From the NCBI GenBank assembly GCA_010094045.1, contig ML986602.1, positions 62,001 to 126,000 of the forward strand: a stretch of 64,000 nucleotides of DNA. Direction: 5' to 3'. Below, piece after piece: positions 1 to 8,863 of this stretch; within the stretch, counting starts at the first letter, position 1; each line of letters starts with the position of its first letter. The notes under the pieces are model-generated. The model was not told where the DNA came from. It searched no databases and was given only the letters and a program-made list of their open reading frames with translations. The translations under genes were made by a program, and so were the position numbers. This DNA is from Lojkania enalia. Taxonomy: Eukaryota; Ascomycota; Dothideomycetes; Pleosporales.

Positions 1-7
1 AATATAT

Positions 8-408
8 CTAATACTTGTGTGTTGCTAACGGTCCACATGGTCCAGCCTCTGTCTCCTCCGCGGTTCTCTCTTCACTTCCTTGTCGTCGGGCCGCCTCCGC
101 TTCCGCTCTCTCTTCAGCTACCCACTGCGCTTCCTTGGCCAAATCCATAATCGACATGACGGGAAACATCAAGACATGACTAATCTTAATGTTCACATGG
201 ATCCGCCCCTGAATCCAATCTCGACCTAGAGGGCCTCGTCTTGCACTGTATAGTCCGAATTGCATTCTTTTGTCGGCCTTGTTCTCTGATCTTCAAACTT
301 TCGTTCCACAAATGTGCCGGCCTCGTTCCATTCTGTCAATCCAATCAGATCTAGAATCTTTCCGAATGACTTTGGCACAGTGCCCGGATCAGGGACTGTG
401 TGTGCAGG
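8..408 (-). pseudogene. Coding-like text downstream of the 468-1065 gene, frame broken
   Basis: On the minus strand one frame reads on from about 408 (PDPGTVPKSFGKILDLIGL and following) to a TAG near 225. A second frame takes over (NIKISHVLMFPVMS, then an Ala/Glu-rich stretch with AEERAEAEAARR) and stops at 8. No convincing GT-AG intron joins the two. This may be the 3' part of the upstream gene after a frameshift, or a separate decayed gene. It has no recognised family. Confidence 0.25.
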
Positions 409-467
409 ACATTTAGTTCAAGCTGTGGAGTAAAGAAGTCCCTATTATATAGATACCACGCTACGCA

Positions 468-1065
468 CTACGCTAGTCCTCGCGCGTCCAAGCCACTTGG
501 AATGCATTTCAGCCCTTTAATGAGATCACCAAAGTTCTGCCCAATAAATCCTTGCATCACCGTAGTCTTGCAAGGAATCAAGTGGTCCGTGTTCTGATTG
601 CGCTGCGGCTTCGCAGTAAAGTTATGAATGTTTACCCGGCGTTCGCCAAGGACCTCGCTGGCCGCACATTCCAGGTAGGCTTTCATTATGTTTGTTGAGA
701 CGGAGCGTCCAGTTCGTCCATAGAACCATGACTGTAAGCGAGTCAGTACATCTTTGCATCTTCGTTTAAGTACCATGTACCTGTATCGCAAGAATACCCT
801 TAGGACCGTGCTTGTTATTGAGGAGTCGGAGCCCGACGCCGCCCCCTCGAACATGATGCGGGTAAAATGCCTGCGAGAAGAGTTCAGTTAATATTCAGTG
901 AATAGTGCGGGAGATAGCTCGACTCACTAATATCTCCTTCGCCGAGATGGGTACTCCGGGTGGGCAATTCGCATCCATGGGCACAACCTCACGGAACCAT
1001 TGCCACGAGCTAAGATCCCCGACCGTCTTGTCTGCACCACGGAGCGACCTCCGAACCTTAAGCAT
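468..1065 (-). CDS. Uncharacterised three-exon protein, 163 aa
   Basis: I do not recognise the family. The model has exons 1065-928, 870-781 and 731-468. Intron 1 (871-927) has a GTGAGT donor, a CTGAAC-like branch site and a CGCAG acceptor; intron 2 (732-780) has a GTACAT donor, a CTGAC branch and a TACAG acceptor. Exon lengths (138, 90, 264 nt) are all multiples of three, and the middle exon lies in a different frame from the third when read unspliced, so two independent splices restoring one frame argue for a real gene. The start is the ATG at 1065, after an in-frame stop. Residues that stand out are a WFREVVP stretch in exon 1, a Gly-rich GGGVGLRLLNN stretch in exon 2 and WFYGRTGRSVS at the start of exon 3. 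No signal peptide or membrane segment is visible. Codon-like text continues on the same strand from 408 down to 8, so there may be further 3' exons. Confidence 0.5.
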
Positions 1066-2336
1066 ATCAAATCGCGCGTTTCGTCAAACTATGGGCGCTC
1101 AAATAACTGAATCTCTAGATCATAAGAAACCATTACCGTAGGCGCTCGCGGAAAGGTCGACGCAGTAGGCCGCTCTAGTGCCTGCTGTACACGCACCATA
1201 TTCTTTCCAAATTACATAGATACTACTAGGCCTATTTGTTCCCACTCTCTGCTCCCGCTTTCCGAGACTTCTGCAAAGGTTTCGATGGCAAAAGCTCTAG
1301 ATGATCCAGTGCGGCTAGTATAGGAAGCCATATATTGTTTCTTATGAGAGCTGGTAACGGAACGTACTACGTGGTAGGTCTTCGGTATTTTAGCGCTATT
1401 GTCATGCTGGTATATGTAGCCTTTGCCATAGACCCCGGATTCCTTGTACCTGTGGCAAGGATGCTGGTGATCGCGTGCGTTCTACGCGTTGTGACGGCTT
1501 TGGTCCCCGCCTTGACACGTTAGTAGCACCGCTAAACTAGACGATGACGTCTCAATGACCGACAAGATCTTCTGCTCCAATCTAATTTACTCTGCCGCAG
1601 AAACCGGGAGCTGGGGCAGTCTTATTTTACTAGACGAAGTGTCAAGGGTCAGCAGCGTAGCATCCAACGTCAGAAGGGTCCAGGTGACCTTCCCATCTCC
1701 ATTCTTTGCACCACCGTCTCTACCCACAGTCTTATTGTGTGCAACACCTTCATTCCCATCCCTCCACTTCCGCTTCTTGACCCTCCTCTTCTTCCTAAAC
1801 ACACCCACCATGATATCCTCCAATTGATCCCATATCACCTAATCCTCGGGACTATCTTCAAAGTCAGCTGCTCGTTAGACACCCGTCCGGTACCGCCGAG
1901 CGCTCTTCAGAGGCACGTATCTCGAGTATCGCTGCGGATGCGCTGCACGTAAGAGAATATCGTCGGGTTTTGTGATATAAGTTATCTCGTAGGTACGGGC
2001 CATTGAGGACGTGGATGTTAGCTATAGGTGAAGGTGTACGAAGCTCTATGTGGAAGAGTCCGTTTACGAGTGCGTGTGGTGATGAGAAGAGGGATTTCTA
2101 GTGTAGATGGTGAGTATGATTGAAATAGTTTTGAGCTTATGCTTGTGTACTTTGACGTTTTGGGGAGTCGGATGAGAGGGCATAAGGCGTTGCTATGACA
2201 TAGAGTTGCTATGAGGTAGTTGTTTTGCATTATTTTGCGCTTTGCAAATAAAGTGATTATGATGGGCGGATGAGCAGTGAAAGGAATATTTTGTTATTAT
2301 TTACTGTCATGGGGATTTTTGGCTAGTCTGCCGAGC
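1066..2336. other. Intergenic, no supported gene
   Basis: Short open frames occur (for example 1335-1523, hydrophobic) but none has a convincing start, splice pattern or family resemblance. Pyrimidine-rich runs lie around 1690-1800. Confidence 0.4.
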
Positions 2337-2508
2337 TGTATCAGATATCGACGTACGATATCACGGTCGATATCACGCCGGATATCACGCTGGATATCAG
2401 CTGATATACCCCTTTTTCATGTACATAAATATGGCCCGCTGGCCATCTTCAATCAACCAGTTCAGCTCCTCATCTCCCTCCCTGAGACAAGATTCGCCTC
2501 TCACCACA
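2337..2508 (+). repeat. Left arm of inverted repeat
   Basis: This arm pairs with 3481-3635. It contains the tandem GATATCAC-type subterminal motifs (about 2344-2400), then a conserved block ending in a TTCGCCTC(T/C)CACCACA sequence. Confidence 0.75.
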
Positions 2509-3480
2509 TTTACCACCACGGATTCCTGCGAATGATGCACTCTGGGCGTGCTCTTACTATAAACAAGTTATTGGCTTGATTATCCGAGTCTGAAGAAATT
2601 AGGCAATCGCCAGGCCCGCAGTAATGGTGCCTTGCAGGCTTATCGTGAAGCTTTTTCCTCTGATTGTGGGGAGTATTTACGACTCTCCACGGTTGGGAAA
2701 TGTATACATGAGCTTCTGTGCCGGATCAAATATCTGGCGATGAACAGCTTATACGACGCCGATCAACATTCCGTCTATCAAAATGCAAAATTTGATGAAT
2801 CCCACCAACATATCTCACGGCTTCGGCCGCATCTCCGAAGACAATGATAATGTGTCGCGAGGATATACGATCATTACATTATCTCAATTCAGTAATATTA
2901 CAAAGCATAGGTTGACAAAACATGTTAATTAGATGTATAGTATTGTTGATGCATTTCGACGCACCTATTCGCTGAGAAATAAAGAAGGGAGGATGGTCGG
3001 TGAAGTGGTTGTTTGTAGAGGATATGTAATTGAATGATGGGTTTGTGATAGAAATATGTAAGCAGGAGGGGGGTGGAGACTGTATAGGGTGGTATAGATA
3101 GATGTATTGATGATGCGCTATGGTGTTCCCCTCGACCTCTCGGTCAAGGTACTGCGGGGGAATATATAGTACATGAGACTGCTTAGTCAAGGGCTGCATA
3201 GCTGATCAGGCACGTGGCCTGAGCTTACAAAATATGTGACTCAGCGGACAGATTTTTGTCTGTGTGCTAACGGATGTTGATGAGGGACGGGAAAGGTTGG
3301 TTTGCTAGTCGATAGCAAGCGGACACATCCTAGAATTCTTCTAGGCATGACTTTACAACAAGACAATCAATCCCATGTTCCAGTACGCAGTCAGATGTAT
3401 TTTTCTCGGATGTAGACATTTCTGGATATTGGGAACCATTCTTCAAACGCAGAAGTTACCTACATGGTAACTATTGCTTC

Positions 3481-3635
3481 TGTGGTGGGAGGCGAATCTT
3501 GTCTCAGGGAGGGAGATGAGGAGCTGAACTGGTTGATTGAGGATGGCCAGCAGGCCATATATTTATGTATATAAGGAAGGGTATATCAGCTGATATCCAG
3601 CGTGATTTGATATCGTACGACGGTATCCGATACAA
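3481..3635 (-). repeat. Right arm of inverted repeat
   Basis: This is the reverse complement of 2337-2508, with scattered substitutions and a gap in the GATATCAC section. The outer end is less conserved than the inner. Confidence 0.75.
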
Positions 3636-4249
3636 CCTGCAGCCGGATAACTTGTTCCCGTACGGTAGTAGGAAATCGTACTCAGTAGACTCGCCAAATC
3701 CCTATCACAGCTTCAAACAAACGGACCTGGAATCAACATTTGATACTTGATATTAATGAGAAATATATCATGTCAGTATTCAAGATAGAGAATGGTGGTT
3801 GAGGAGTGTGTATTGACGAGACCTAGTTGTATGTCTGTATATATATGCTGGGTCCACGGCGTTTTTAAAACTATTAGTTAGTCTCAAAACATCGTTTTCT
3901 GCCCCAGTATTGGGCTCTTACAAGCGGTTTTAAGATCCGTCATATTCATCATTTAGTTAATAATTTGCTACTAGTTTGGAGCTAGGTAAGGGAGCCTATT
4001 TTAATGCCTAGAAGATCAAGTAGCCAAGGGGGTTGAGAGAAAGATGTCCAAGATTGACGAATTTCACGTGAAACTAAGCCACATCTTGTGAAGGCATTTG
4101 ATTCCAACATGTCGCCCGATTAACCCGATGCAGCTAGTGTTACTGGACGCGCCAAGCCTGCACTGCCTTGTAGTGTAAATTCAAAATCGACGACCCTAGA
4201 CCAAGACAGTCACTCTTCGCAGGCAACTTAACTGATCAGGAAGATTACA
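3636..4249. other. AT-rich upstream region of the HET gene
   Basis: No gene is seen. It presumably carries the promoter of the ankyrin/HET gene; no element can be pinned down. Confidence 0.3.
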
Positions 4250-7200
4250 ATGGATCTTGATGCCTCAATATATACTTCCGTCAGAGCCCTGGCAACGACG
4301 AAAATCCGCCCAGGCAAGCGACTAGTCATCTTGGCGAGTAAAGGCTACGGCCAGGCACAAAGGTGCCTCTTCGGGTATGAGAAGCGCATTATTAAAGAAT
4401 GCTTTGTGAAAGGTTCCGCTGGACCTGATTTTGCATCCTTCTACGTTGAGGCTGTCTGCATTGCAGCAAAGGATAAGCATTTCGAGTTGGTCAGCATTTT
4501 GCTCGGGTACGATGGGACGCGAATACTACTTAAACACCAAAGCACGCTTCTCCAGGCCATACTTTCGATTGGTCTACCAAATGAGCGCTATGAGGGGAAA
4601 GAGACGCAGTCAATGGTTGATACTGTGCGGTTACTTATAAAACACGGCGCACCCGTCAACACGAGAGACGAGCAAGGCAAAACTGCTCTATATTACGCGT
4701 GCGTGCGAGGCTTCAGTGGGACTTTTGCCCTGCTCACCGCGGCTGGTGCAAATTTCACTGTTTCTCACGACGTGCAGTCTTTTCATTCAGAAGACGATGA
4801 CCCTACCTACGTACCTGAAGTCATGCGCGAGGCAAATCTCTTGCAAATTTCTCTTGATGCCTGGTATTTCCGAGGGTATTGTACCACTACCCATATTTGG
4901 GTAGACCTGCTATCGCAAAGATGGGGTGATGTGATCCTTTTCCTTCTCCGTAAGGGCTTAGAGATCCCTCCCCATGAGCCTGCCTTGGTAGCGCTTTTTC
5001 ACGTGGCCTGCTACCAGGGCGATATTAATATTGTCTCGAAACTCCTATCGCATGGAGTCAATATCCACTCTACGGCGACCTTCTGGATGCGTCGAGATCG
5101 GTACTATTCTGGTTCGGCGCTCCATGCGGCCGCTAGCGGTGGACAAAAGCCGATGACAATGTTACTATTCGCGTCTGGAGCTGACGCTCAGTCAAGAGTG
5201 ACGCACACTGGGGAAAATGGCGATGGCCTATACAGCCCAATAGAAGCCGCGCTTAATCCTCGAAGAACGAGGCCAGAACTACTTCGGGGAAGTAGACTCA
5301 ATGAGACATGCTTCTTGCTTGTCGAAGCCGGTGCTAGTGGCGAATTTGCCGAGACTGTACTCCGTCAATGCGCCTACTTTGGAAACGTAGAAGTCGCAAA
5401 GCAGCTTACGAACCTCGGTTACCGTACAAGAGAGCCCCTTATCTACAGTAAAAATGGTCAGGCATTATTTGAATATCTCCTCGAGTCTAGCAGCGTGCAG
5501 GGTGATCCATCAACTCTTCAGAAATCTGCTATAAAATCAAGATCCATATATTCATTCCGTCTGTTGGTCCAACGTTATGGCCCTCTTCTCTCAATTGATT
5601 CTATAGGCGAGATGTACACCGATATATTCAACGAAGTGGAGGACGGCAACACGGCCCTACTAGAGTACCTATTTACTGATTATGGATTGAACGTAAACGA
5701 AGTATTTGATCATAGCGAAGGTCGTTCGACCTTTCTTAAGCTAGCCTGCGGGGGAGAGCATGGGCCATATATCAGCTCAACCCGACTTCTGCTTGAGCTG
5801 GGTGCCGACATCCGTTGCAGTGAGCTTGGAGAAACAGCGTACGGGTTTCTTTATGAGCGATTCCAAAGTCGAACTAGACGATTGCACATGATACTGCCTG
5901 TTCTGCGGCTGCTGTTCGCATATGACTGCCAAGAACCCGGGACTGAATGCGATCGACGAGCGCTTGTGGCCGATCGTCTACCGTCAAGGCTACATGAAGG
6001 CATCGAAGATGTTATAAAAGATGACGACTCAAGGATTTCTGTAATTAATCCTCATCGAGAAAGCAGTACTTCACATGACAGCGTCCCAGTTGAAGGACCT
6101 AATCTGCAATACTACAGCGGGCTGTCTCGCGATGAATTCACCTATCAACCACTAATGGATATACAATCCCTTAGACTCCTCAGGGTAGAGCCCTCCAACT
6201 CTTTAGAGCGACACATAGAGTGCCATATCCTCCATACCACTCTGTACGATACTCCAGAATTCTTCATCCTCTCTTATATCCGAGATCGAACAGACGTGAC
6301 AGTACCAATCCGGGTTAATGATACATTGAAATTGATATCTTCGCATGTTGATATGGCATTACGCCGCGTACGGCATGTGGGCAAACCTATTCACGTGTGG
6401 GCGGATGGACTTTGCGTGGATCATGCTAACGTTAACGAGAAAAATCAACAGTTCAGTATGCTCAGAGATATTTTCGAGGCATCATCAGGCCTTCTCGTAT
6501 ACCTTGGAGAGGAGGACGAGGGTTCTCATTCCGTTTTCGAGTGGATAAAGCACTGGAAGGCTGCGAGAGGTTTCGAAGCAGCAAATACGCGACCTATGAT
6601 TAGCGAAGAACAAAGACAACAACGTCGTAAAATACAGGCCTCCGCAAGACAACCGTCAGAGTCTGTGAAAACGGCATATGCGAACCTTATGAACCGGCCT
6701 TGGTTTTCGCAGGTTTGGAGCCTTTTAGAGATCCGTACTTGTCCACGAATGACCGCTATCTGTGGCTCGGATACTGAGGACCTGAGAGCGTTGCTTGGCT
6801 CACGAGAATTTAAAGACAATAACCGCCTTTCTCGAAGTATCAATCGTTACCGCTGGACGCCGCTTTATAGAGAGGGACATCTTCAAAATAATGACTTAAA
6901 CGAACTCTACTACGTCATTCAATACATCATTCATTGTCGAGCAATTGACCCAAGAGACAAGATCTTCAGCTTTCTCGGGTTATGCAAAGCAGAGTACGTA
7001 GAGATTGACTATAACCAGGAAGTATCCAAAGTCTATCGGCAGTTCACTCAAAGAGTTTTTGAGGAGACTAAAAGACTTGAAATGCTTCACCATTTTGGCG
7101 TTTCTCAGAAAAGAAGCGAATGTCTTGCGTCCTGGGTACCCGACTACAGCCTATCTTCAAAATCGTTCCGTACATTACCGCTTTATAAGCCTCGTAACCT

Positions 7201-7915
7201 ACCCTGGGACTCCCCTTTAAGGCTTTCAAAGGAAATTGTCTTTACAGGACAAGATGTAATTCTTAAAGGTATCGGCCTCCAATCAATAAAAGCTGTAGGA
7301 GATGTGTTACTCCAACCCCCAGGGACTTCGGAATTCGCGCGTGTCTTCCACTCGTGGGAATCGACAGCTCTTCGCCTCAAAGATAAACAATTCGAAGCCA
7401 CCATCATCGAGGCATTTGCGGGGACTATTCGTGCAGAAGGCACAGAATCAGCAGAAATATATCCCAAAGGAGGAATGTCGTTCTACTCCGCCGATTTCGC
7501 AATATGGTATGAGAAGTTTGGCACAGGCGTCCTTCAGTCTGTAGACCCATTGTTTTTTAGAGAGCACGCGGCCGTACGCAGGTGGTTTGGGATAGCCAAA
7601 AGCAGCCAGAGCGATCTCTATAAACCCGAAGGATATTTCAGCAAGGCCGTCGAAAATGTTTGTATTGGGAGAAGGTTCTTCATTACGCATCAGGGTTCCA
7701 TGGGCCTTGCTCCTCCGAACGCAAGACCGGGCGACGAGATTGTATTTCTTTGTGGAGGAAACTATCCGTTCGTTCTACGTGGTCAGAGGGACGATGTAGG
7801 TGGCGGGCTAGATGGGATGCTTTACCAGATGTTGGGGGATTGCTACCTATTCGGCTTGTATGAAAGAGGCTTGGCCGAGAAGAATTCACCGCCTGTAGAC
7901 TTCAGAATTCGTTGA
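4250..7915 (+). CDS. Ankyrin-repeat and HET-domain protein, 1221 aa
   Basis: This is a single uninterrupted frame opening at an ATG. Ankyrin-like repeats occupy roughly residues 60-320: one reads DEQGKTALYYACVRG, another ALHAAASGG with the following LLFASGADA helix. The HET domain lies about residues 670-755, with the three usual blocks in altered form: LSYIRD where most relatives have LSYVWG, WADGLCVDH for WIDALCINQ, then VYLGEE. A NRPWFSQVW block follows near 815, then DPRDKIFSFLGLC near 900. The C-terminus ends with the GLAPPNARPGDEIVFLCGG type of segment typical of long HET proteins. HET domains act in heterokaryon (nonself) incompatibility and related cell-death responses. Ankyrin repeats at the N-terminus resemble sensor modules of such proteins, but its partner cannot be read from sequence. 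The frame is intact in a region where many neighbours are broken. Confidence 0.9.
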   Translation: MDLDASIYTSVRALATTKIRPGKRLVILASKGYGQAQRCLFGYEKRIIKECFVKGSAGPDFASFYVEAVCIAAKDKHFELVSILLGYDGTRILLKHQSTLLQAILSIGLPNERYEGKETQSMVDTVRLLIKHGAPVNTRDEQGKTALYYACVRGFSGTFALLTAAGANFTVSHDVQSFHSEDDDPTYVPEVMREANLLQISLDAWYFRGYCTTTHIWVDLLSQRWGDVILFLLRKGLEIPPHEPALVALFHVACYQGDINIVSKLLSHGVNIHSTATFWMRRDRYYSGSALHAAASGGQKPMTMLLFASGADAQSRVTHTGENGDGLYSPIEAALNPRRTRPELLRGSRLNETCFLLVEAGASGEFAETVLRQCAYFGNVEVAKQLTNLGYRTREPLIYSKNGQALFEYLLESSSVQGDPSTLQKSAIKSRSIYSFRLLVQRYGPLLSIDSIGEMYTDIFNEVEDGNTALLEYLFTDYGLNVNEVFDHSEGRSTFLKLACGGEHGPYISSTRLLLELGADIRCSELGETAYGFLYERFQSRTRRLHMILPVLRLLFAYDCQEPGTECDRRALVADRLPSRLHEGIEDVIKDDDSRISVINPHRESSTSHDSVPVEGPNLQYYSGLSRDEFTYQPLMDIQSLRLLRVEPSNSLERHIECHILHTTLYDTPEFFILSYIRDRTDVTVPIRVNDTLKLISSHVDMALRRVRHVGKPIHVWADGLCVDHANVNEKNQQFSMLRDIFEASSGLLVYLGEEDEGSHSVFEWIKHWKAARGFEAANTRPMISEEQRQQRRKIQASARQPSESVKTAYANLMNRPWFSQVWSLLEIRTCPRMTAICGSDTEDLRALLGSREFKDNNRLSRSINRYRWTPLYREGHLQNNDLNELYYVIQYIIHCRAIDPRDKIFSFLGLCKAEYVEIDYNQEVSKVYRQFTQRVFEETKRLEMLHHFGVSQKRSECLASWVPDYSLSSKSFRTLPLYKPRNLPWDSPLRLSKEIVFTGQDVILKGIGLQSIKAVGDVLLQPPGTSEFARVFHSWESTALRLKDKQFEATIIEAFAGTIRAEGTESAEIYPKGGMSFYSADFAIWYEKFGTGVLQSVDPLFFREHAAVRRWFGIAKSSQSDLYKPEGYFSKAVENVCIGRRFFITHQGSMGLAPPNARPGDEIVFLCGGNYPFVLRGQRDDVGGGLDGMLYQMLGDCYLFGLYERGLAEKNSPPVDFRIR

Positions 7916-8232
7916 CTACTTGTCAGGATGTAATAATTCAATATCTAAGTTCGCGATACAGCGTTTCTCAACAACGCAATAAACGAGGCATGATTCAGAA
8001 TACGTACCTAGTAACTATGAAAAGAATACTTCAACAGTAAATTCAAGGAGGTGGCTGCACAACAATGTCGGACGAGAGAAGTATATTTACTAGACCTGCT
8101 AAGGAATCTATCAAATTCGCACAATCGAACCTATAAGTGCATAAATAAGCCAACAAATAAGCAATATATAATAGGGAAAGAAAGATCTTGTCAGTGCCAC
8201 GATCAGCCACCCATAGGGCCGACGATCGTTCC
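7916..8232. other. Intergenic
   Basis: No gene is seen between the convergent HET gene and the LOR gene. Confidence 0.4.
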
Positions 8233-8863
8233 CTAAATAGACTTCTCTTCCCTGAATTGGCTGTCAATTCTCGCCCATACCACTCCCAAAACCAACAAAA
8301 CATCCATGCCCGCGGCAACATCTACCCGGTCCTCACGTCGAATATTCTCCAACACACCCCGTCTCGACGTTGTCGCTACCGGTCTCCCATTCAACATAAT
8401 TGCCCTCTCTTGATTAAGGATATCTTTCTGAACCGTTAGCGTCACAGGCGCGCCATAAAGCGTAATCACTATCCAATTAATTAGCTAGAACCTTGTCAGC
8501 CAAGCAATGCTCTCTATAATCCGTACCATCAACCCCATTCTTCTTAACTTCAACGCCGAACCTCTGCGTGCCGTCCTTGGCCAAACCTCGATACACTTCT
8601 TCGCCTATCGCCCCCTCCCGTACCACTTTTAAAATCTCTTGGACTTCACCTACTTTCCGGAAAACAAAAGTCCCTTCTCTTATCTCATCGATCTCGACAA
8701 ATGGCCGCGCGATCCCTCCCGTACTTGCCAAGTACGAGACCAAAGAAACGGCCCTCGCCGGATCTCTATACCTCTCTTTGACCACAAACGCCTCCTGCTT
8801 GCATGCCACAAATTGGGAGAAAAAGGATATACCCAGGGGCTCGAGAGGATGCAGGATGGGCGT
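8233..8863 (-). pseudogene. LURP-one-related (LOR/Tubby-C-like) protein, start codon not found
   Basis: Two exons join cleanly. Exon 1 ends at 8527, the intron is 8469-8526 (GTACGG donor, GCTGAC branch, GATAG acceptor), and exon 2 runs 8468-8233. Spliced, the frame reads KKNGVDVITLYGAPVTLTV. The C-terminal half looks like the LOR family: an ILNQERAIMLNGRPVATTSRR segment, then RVDVAAGMDVLLVLGVV, the hydrophobic helix that closes the Tubby-like barrel. The N-terminus has the family's PILHPLEPLG motif, but the codon where Met is expected is ACG (8863). No in-frame ATG lies upstream in this exon. From that ACG the product would be about 190 aa, the normal family length. A TATAAAT (8995-9001, minus sense) lies just upstream. 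The gene may have lost its start, may use an unseen upstream exon, or may start at ACG. Fungal LOR proteins have no settled function. Confidence 0.55.

Larger units (their letters stand above)
2337..3635. mobile_element. Foldback (inverted-repeat) element, about 1.3 kb, non-coding
   Basis: The sequence at 2337-2508 returns as its reverse complement at 3481-3635. The closest match is 2385-2508 against 3481-3605, with long exact blocks such as CAGTTCAGCTCCTCATCTCC and GAGACAAGATTCGCCTC. The outer part of each arm carries short repeats built on GATATCAC: four copies around 2344-2400, fewer in the right arm. The right arm lacks about 20 bases of this section. The roughly 970 bp between the arms hold no frame I can assign to a transposase. 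This architecture fits a non-autonomous foldback element or large MITE. I could not identify a target-site duplication by eye. Confidence 0.75.
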
